Origin: a virus
Strand: one strand, 5' to 3'
DNA: 22,364 bases
IMG/VR virus record: IMGVR_UViG_3300032092_000286
Span: 1 to 22,364 of that record
Part shown: positions 19,976 through 22,364 of the stretch, in pieces
Layout of the letters: each line of letters starts with the position of its first letter
Position numbering within the stretch: position 1 is the first letter of the stretch
Position numbers and translations under genes: made by a program
The notes under the pieces: model-generated
What the model was told of the DNA's origin: nothing
Database searches by the model: none
Seen by the model: the letters and a program-made list of their open reading frames with translations, nothing else

Positions 19976-20964
19976 CGTGTGTACACCGCAATGTTAGGAG
20001 TCAAGTAGATTGGCGAGTCATCGCGTTCTTCGTTCTCTGCCTCAAGCAGGGAGCGTTGCGCTTTCTGGTCTAAGATGGCAATCATCTGGGGGTCCACCGT
20101 CGGAGTCTCTTCAGCCAAGCGTGCCGCCAAGACGTAGACAATTGAGTCATACCAGCGTTGTGGCACCTCAATCTCTTGCGTCATTGTGCCGACGTCCATG
20201 ATGTACCGCTTGACCCATACAACCACTTGGGCCGTGACAAACTGGGCTGATGGTACAGGCCACAAGTAAAGCACTGGGTTGTTGAGTTGGCGATCGCACC
20301 AGAATTGCAATGGGCGTCCTTCAAACGTTTTGTTTGGCAAGTTGACGTAATCGTCGCGGTTCAAGCGCGCCATAGGGATCTCGTTTGGCGTATTGGCCAT
20401 GATCACCTGTGTTTGGTTAAGTACGCCTGTTGTGGCTCTTACCCTGAAATAGGTGGTCGCTAGGGACCCTTGAATGTCAACCCATGTAACCTCATTGGCA
20501 ACCGTATTTGGATTGCTCTGGGTTGACACGGTGGTCCAGGTGGTACCGTTTGTTGAGGTCTCTAGCGCATAGGCAGTTGATGCTCCTGACCATTCAATTC
20601 CAACAACCGTGACTTGCGTATCCGTTGGAAAAATCGTTGTGTAAGTGGTTGAGGTGGTTGTGTCTGTTGTGTTCTCATTCACAACTTCGATGGTGCGCAA
20701 GTTAGTGTTAAGAATGTCAACGATGCCATTAGGCATTGTGATCAAGCCTTGAGCCTGATAAAGAGGCATCAAGTATCGCTCAATGCACCACAGCTGAAGG
20801 CCGCGATTGGCCAACATGCTGAGCACAAGATACAACGTGTCAAGAGCAAAATCAATTTGCTCCGATGAGATGCCTTCAGGAGGAATACGGCAGCGACGAT
20901 ACGCGTGGTCAATGACCTTACGCGTATTGAAAACCGTCATGCTGACTGTGCCTGAAACTGCCAC
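19972..20964 (-). CDS. P22 gp4-like head-tail adaptor with inserted beta-sandwich-like segment
   Basis: This encodes 330 residues. I take the GTG at 20964 because AGGAG sits eight bases upstream; an ATG at codon 9 is the alternative. Residues 10-90 are the helical N-terminal half typical of gp4-like adaptors (Y-R-R-C-R-I-P-P-E-G-I, then L-V-L-S-M-L-A-N-R-G-L-Q-L-W-C-I-E). Residues about 195-330 give the other half: R-L-N-R-D-D-Y-V-N-L-P-N-K, L-Y-L-W-P-V-P, V-P-Q-R-W-Y-D-S-I-V-Y-V-L-A-A-R-L-A-E-E and a helical tail. In between, about 96-190, is a Thr-rich beta segment with G-I-E-W-S-G-A-S-T-A-Y, S-T-N-G-T-T-W-T-T-V and T-Y-F-R-V-R-A-T-T-G, a pattern like F5/8-type C (discoidin) or similar sandwich domains. 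The adaptor seals the portal and binds the tail; the insert may face outward. The adaptor call is good, the insert fold is inference. Confidence 0.78.
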   Translation of the reverse strand: MAVSGTVSMTVFNTRKVIDHAYRRCRIPPEGISSEQIDFALDTLYLVLSMLANRGLQLWCIERYLMPLYQAQGLITMPNGIVDILNTNLRTIEVVNENTTDTTTSTTYTTIFPTDTQVTVVGIEWSGASTAYALETSTNGTTWTTVSTQSNPNTVANEVTWVDIQGSLATTYFRVRATTGVLNQTQVIMANTPNEIPMARLNRDDYVNLPNKTFEGRPLQFWCDRQLNNPVLYLWPVPSAQFVTAQVVVWVKRYIMDVGTMTQEIEVPQRWYDSIVYVLAARLAEETPTVDPQMIAILDQKAQRSLLEAENEERDDSPIYLTPNIAVYTR

Positions 20965-21032
20965 CGGATCTGCTCCTATTTGTTGAGTTGCGGCATGCCG
21001 TCAATGGCAGACCCAGGGGGATTGCCTTTATT
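20965..21032 (-). other. 68-base intergenic gap, open in frame after the upstream stop
   Basis: This is the longest non-coding gap in the window. It carries the ribosome binding site AGGAG of the adaptor gene. The frame of the upstream Lys-rich gene stays open after its UAA for 18 codons (N-K-G-N-P-P-G-S-A-I-D-G-M-P-Q-L-N-K) until a TAG at 20976-20978. I see no terminator hairpin or clear promoter. Confidence 0.5.
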
Positions 21033-21680
21033 TTACTTCATCTTGCCAAATTTTGGAACTTTTGAGAACGTTGGCACGCCACCTTTGGCAAGCTTGTTTC
21101 CGGCTCCTGGGCCATGCGCCTTACCAGCAGGCATATTGGCGTGCTTTTCAAGCTTTGCCGCAACAGCGCCGCCTTTTGCGTATTTTTGGCTCTCTGTACC
21201 AAACTTCTTAGCCAGTTTGTTGCCGGCCATACCTTCGGCATCCATCTTGGAGCGAGTACCTGCAGCATATTGACCGCCTTGAGCCATTCCGCCCCTTTTC
21301 ATGCCAGTTGGCTCTTCCATTTCGTGCTTAAGCATGGTCAGAGGTGCTTTTGCCTTGCGCATCATGCCGACTTCAGCTTTTTTAGTGGCCGGAGTGTCCA
21401 TCTCGCCTGACATTTCACGCACTTCGTGGCTTATTAGGGCTTTTGGAGCTCCTGACTTGCGCAAAAGGGCCACTTCCTTGCGGACCATGGCCTCGGGTTC
21501 ACGCTTTGCCTTGACTTTTGGACCGCCCTTAGCGTATCCGCCATCTTTCATGGCATGCGGAGCGTCATACATGGCCTTAGGGATGCCTTTTGTTGACTTA
21601 GCAGTCGACACCGAACGACCAGTTGGACGAGCAGGTGATGATGGGAACGTAAATTCCCCGTATTGAATGTTTTTTCCCAT
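21033..21680 (-). CDS. Basic Lys/Gly/Ala-rich phage protein with internal duplication
   Basis: This encodes 215 residues; the ATG is one base after the previous stop, with AAAGGAAA upstream. It is strongly basic and rich in Lys, Ala, Gly and Met. Four A-x-G-G motifs occur (Y49-A-K-G-G, M132-A-Q-G-G, Y167-A-K-G-G, L197-A-K-G-G). Residues 69-89 and 103-123 are a repeated helical unit: E-V-x-x-x-R-K, then A-P, then H-E and a final Glu agree in both copies (9 of 21 identical, and hydrophobic positions conserved). The rest, including G-N-K-L-A-K at 153-158 and 194-199, looks unstructured. DNA or scaffold binding inside the head would suit the charge, but I recognise no domain. It is one of three basic proteins in a row with similar motifs. 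Confidence 0.8.
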   Translation of the reverse strand: MGKNIQYGEFTFPSSPARPTGRSVSTAKSTKGIPKAMYDAPHAMKDGGYAKGGPKVKAKREPEAMVRKEVALLRKSGAPKALISHEVREMSGEMDTPATKKAEVGMMRKAKAPLTMLKHEMEEPTGMKRGGMAQGGQYAAGTRSKMDAEGMAGNKLAKKFGTESQKYAKGGAVAAKLEKHANMPAGKAHGPGAGNKLAKGGVPTFSKVPKFGKMK

Positions 21681-21681
21681 G

Positions 21682-21876
21682 TTATTTCCTTTTTGCGGCT
21701 GCCCGCATGTTGTCTACAAGATTGGGATAGGGGCGTCCGGCGGCTGCGGCTGCGGCCTTGGCACTAGCTTTTGCAGCAGGTGCCAGTTTTTTGGGCTTTG
21801 GCAGGTCCTTTGGCCTTGGTTTATCCCAAGGTGCTTTTACTTTGCCTCCCTTTGCGAAGGCCATCTTTTTTCCCAT
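21682..21876 (-). CDS. Small basic Lys/Ala/Pro-rich protein
   Basis: I choose the ATG at 21876 (64 residues; the adjacent ATG at 21879 is equally possible) because these lie directly after the previous stop and the resulting start M-G-K-K-M-A-F-A-K-G-G resembles the starts of its neighbours. A start at 21936 would overlap the previous gene by 56 bases. The protein is rich in Lys, Pro and Ala, has F7-A-K-G-G, an Ala/Lys run at about 34-46 and ends N-L-V-D-N-M-R-A-A-A-K-R-K. It looks like a small nucleic-acid-binding or disordered protein. Function unknown; its gene is followed after one base by the 215-codon gene. Confidence 0.7.
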   Translation of the reverse strand: MGKKMAFAKGGKVKAPWDKPRPKDLPKPKKLAPAAKASAKAAAAAAGRPYPNLVDNMRAAAKRK

Positions 21877-21880
21877 CATA

Positions 21881-22192
21881 TCAGCAATCCCATTTGTTAA
21901 GGGCAAGGGCTTTCCTGGTTGGTCGGCCTTTGTCATCTTTCATTGGACCAGGCATGCCTGACATTCGCGCACAAAAACTGTCGCGACGTCCTGCAGCCTT
22001 GGGGCTCTTTGCAGCTTGTTTTGCAGAGACTGGAGGCTTTAGGTTGCCGCCTGTCTTGCTGTTATAGGCGTCGCGACCTTTTTGGTTTAACCCGCCTTTA
22101 GGATTTTGTCCTTCCTTGCGCGCCCAGACAGCTCCGCCCTTTGCTACAAACAAAGTGCCTCCGCCTTTACCAAACTTGTGATCGTTTACCAT
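21881..22192 (-). CDS. Conserved phage protein with C-terminal SFCARMSGM block (DUF6321-like)
   Basis: I choose the ATG at 22192 (103 residues), which overlaps the stop region of the upstream gene (ATGGTAA). An ATG at 22216 and a TTG at 22258 lie further inside that gene. F7-G-K-G-G and V16-A-K-G-G carry the shared motif. The C-terminal half is an ordered conserved block: K-G-G-L-N-Q-K-G-R-D-A-Y-N, T-G-G-N-L-K-P-P-V, R-R-D-S-F-C-A-R-M-S-G-M-P-G-P-M-K-D and T-R-K-A-L-A-L-N-K-W-D-C. I know this block from phage proteins annotated as a domain of unknown function, which I believe is DUF6321; the number is from memory. Two Cys (in F-C-A-R and the last residue) recur in relatives. Role unknown, maybe a minor virion protein. 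Confidence 0.8.
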   Translation of the reverse strand: MVNDHKFGKGGGTLFVAKGGAVWARKEGQNPKGGLNQKGRDAYNSKTGGNLKPPVSAKQAAKSPKAAGRRDSFCARMSGMPGPMKDDKGRPTRKALALNKWDC

Positions 22193-22364
22193 GTTGCAAT
22201 CGCCACACGTTTCCATGTATTGGCGGCCACGCATACGTAGATGTAGCTTGAATCCCAACAGATGTCGCCAGCTGTACCAGTGGCTGCAGCAGTAGCTGGA
22301 GTCCTGGTCACTGGAACGTTGATGGTGTTACCAGTGATGCCAAAGTTGCCGTTGCTGTTAAACG
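22186..22364 (-). CDS. C-terminal end of a virion-type protein, 5' end missing
   Basis: Translating the minus strand from the right edge gives 58 residues and a TAA at 22186-22188. The start is outside the window. The sequence begins F-N-S-N-G-N-F-G-I-T-G-N-T-I-N-V-P-V and ends G-D-I-C-W-D-S-S-Y-I-Y-V-C-V-A-A-N-T-W-K-R-V-A-I-A-T-W. This ending is a familiar terminus of phage tail or fibre proteins, where a short beta segment with W and C-V-A-A-N-T-W-K-R closes the chain. With so little sequence I cannot say which tail component it is. Confidence 0.75.
   Translation of the reverse strand, partial: FNSNGNFGITGNTINVPVTRTPATAAATGTAGDICWDSSYIYVCVAANTWKRVAIATW

Overview
The window is a continuous stretch of the virion-assembly and lysis region of a tailed bacteriophage. 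Every gene I can support lies on the minus strand, so the map reads from right (about 22364) to left (1). Two head-tail adaptor-like proteins, a beta-propeller-like tail protein, very large low-complexity internal-virion-like proteins and no visible tape measure, sheath or long-tail machinery suggest a short-tailed (podovirus-like) phage, probably from an aquatic environment and infecting a Gram-negative host. The host is inference: no tRNA, integrase, host gene or attachment site is visible. Both edges cut genes (one at about 22186-22364, one at 1-2556).

Layout in transcription order. (a) 22364-21033: the C-terminus of a virion-type protein, then three small basic Lys/Gly-rich proteins sharing an A-x-G-G type motif. 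(b) 20964-19676: a P22 gp4-like adaptor carrying an inserted beta-sandwich-like segment, then a Cys-motif protein. (c) 19679-12562: a fibre block with two modular tail-fibre genes, an 811-residue glycine-rich three-module adhesin, a conserved Trp-rich protein and a 50-residue protein. (d) 12556-10464: five consecutive small membrane proteins, the last resembling the three-TM gene-transfer-agent holin family, followed by an M15-type (VanY-like) endolysin. (e) 10464-6749: a second adaptor (SU10 type), a fibre-like protein, a 548-residue tail hub/nozzle-type protein and a small conserved protein. (f) 6749-1: an acyl-carrier-protein-like protein with an intact DSLD site, a 151-residue protein of unknown function, and three large internal-virion/ejection-type proteins, the last running off the edge.

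Genes are packed with ATGA, GTGA, TAATG or TGATG overlaps, or 1-10 base gaps with Shine-Dalgarno sequences inside the preceding gene, so translational coupling is likely. I see no promoter or convincing terminator. The longest non-coding gaps are 68 bases (20965-21032) and 53 bases (6421-6473).

The points most worth follow-up are: an open frame at 12340 with no ATG/GTG/TTG for 76 codons, directly after an in-frame UAA (ATT start or readthrough); a 124-base out-of-frame overlap between two membrane-protein genes; the phage ACP-like gene; the A-x-G-G motif recurring in five different virion-region proteins; the three-module glycine-rich adhesin; and the inserted domain in the gp4-like adaptor. 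Family assignments are from recognising sequence motifs by eye; no search was run.
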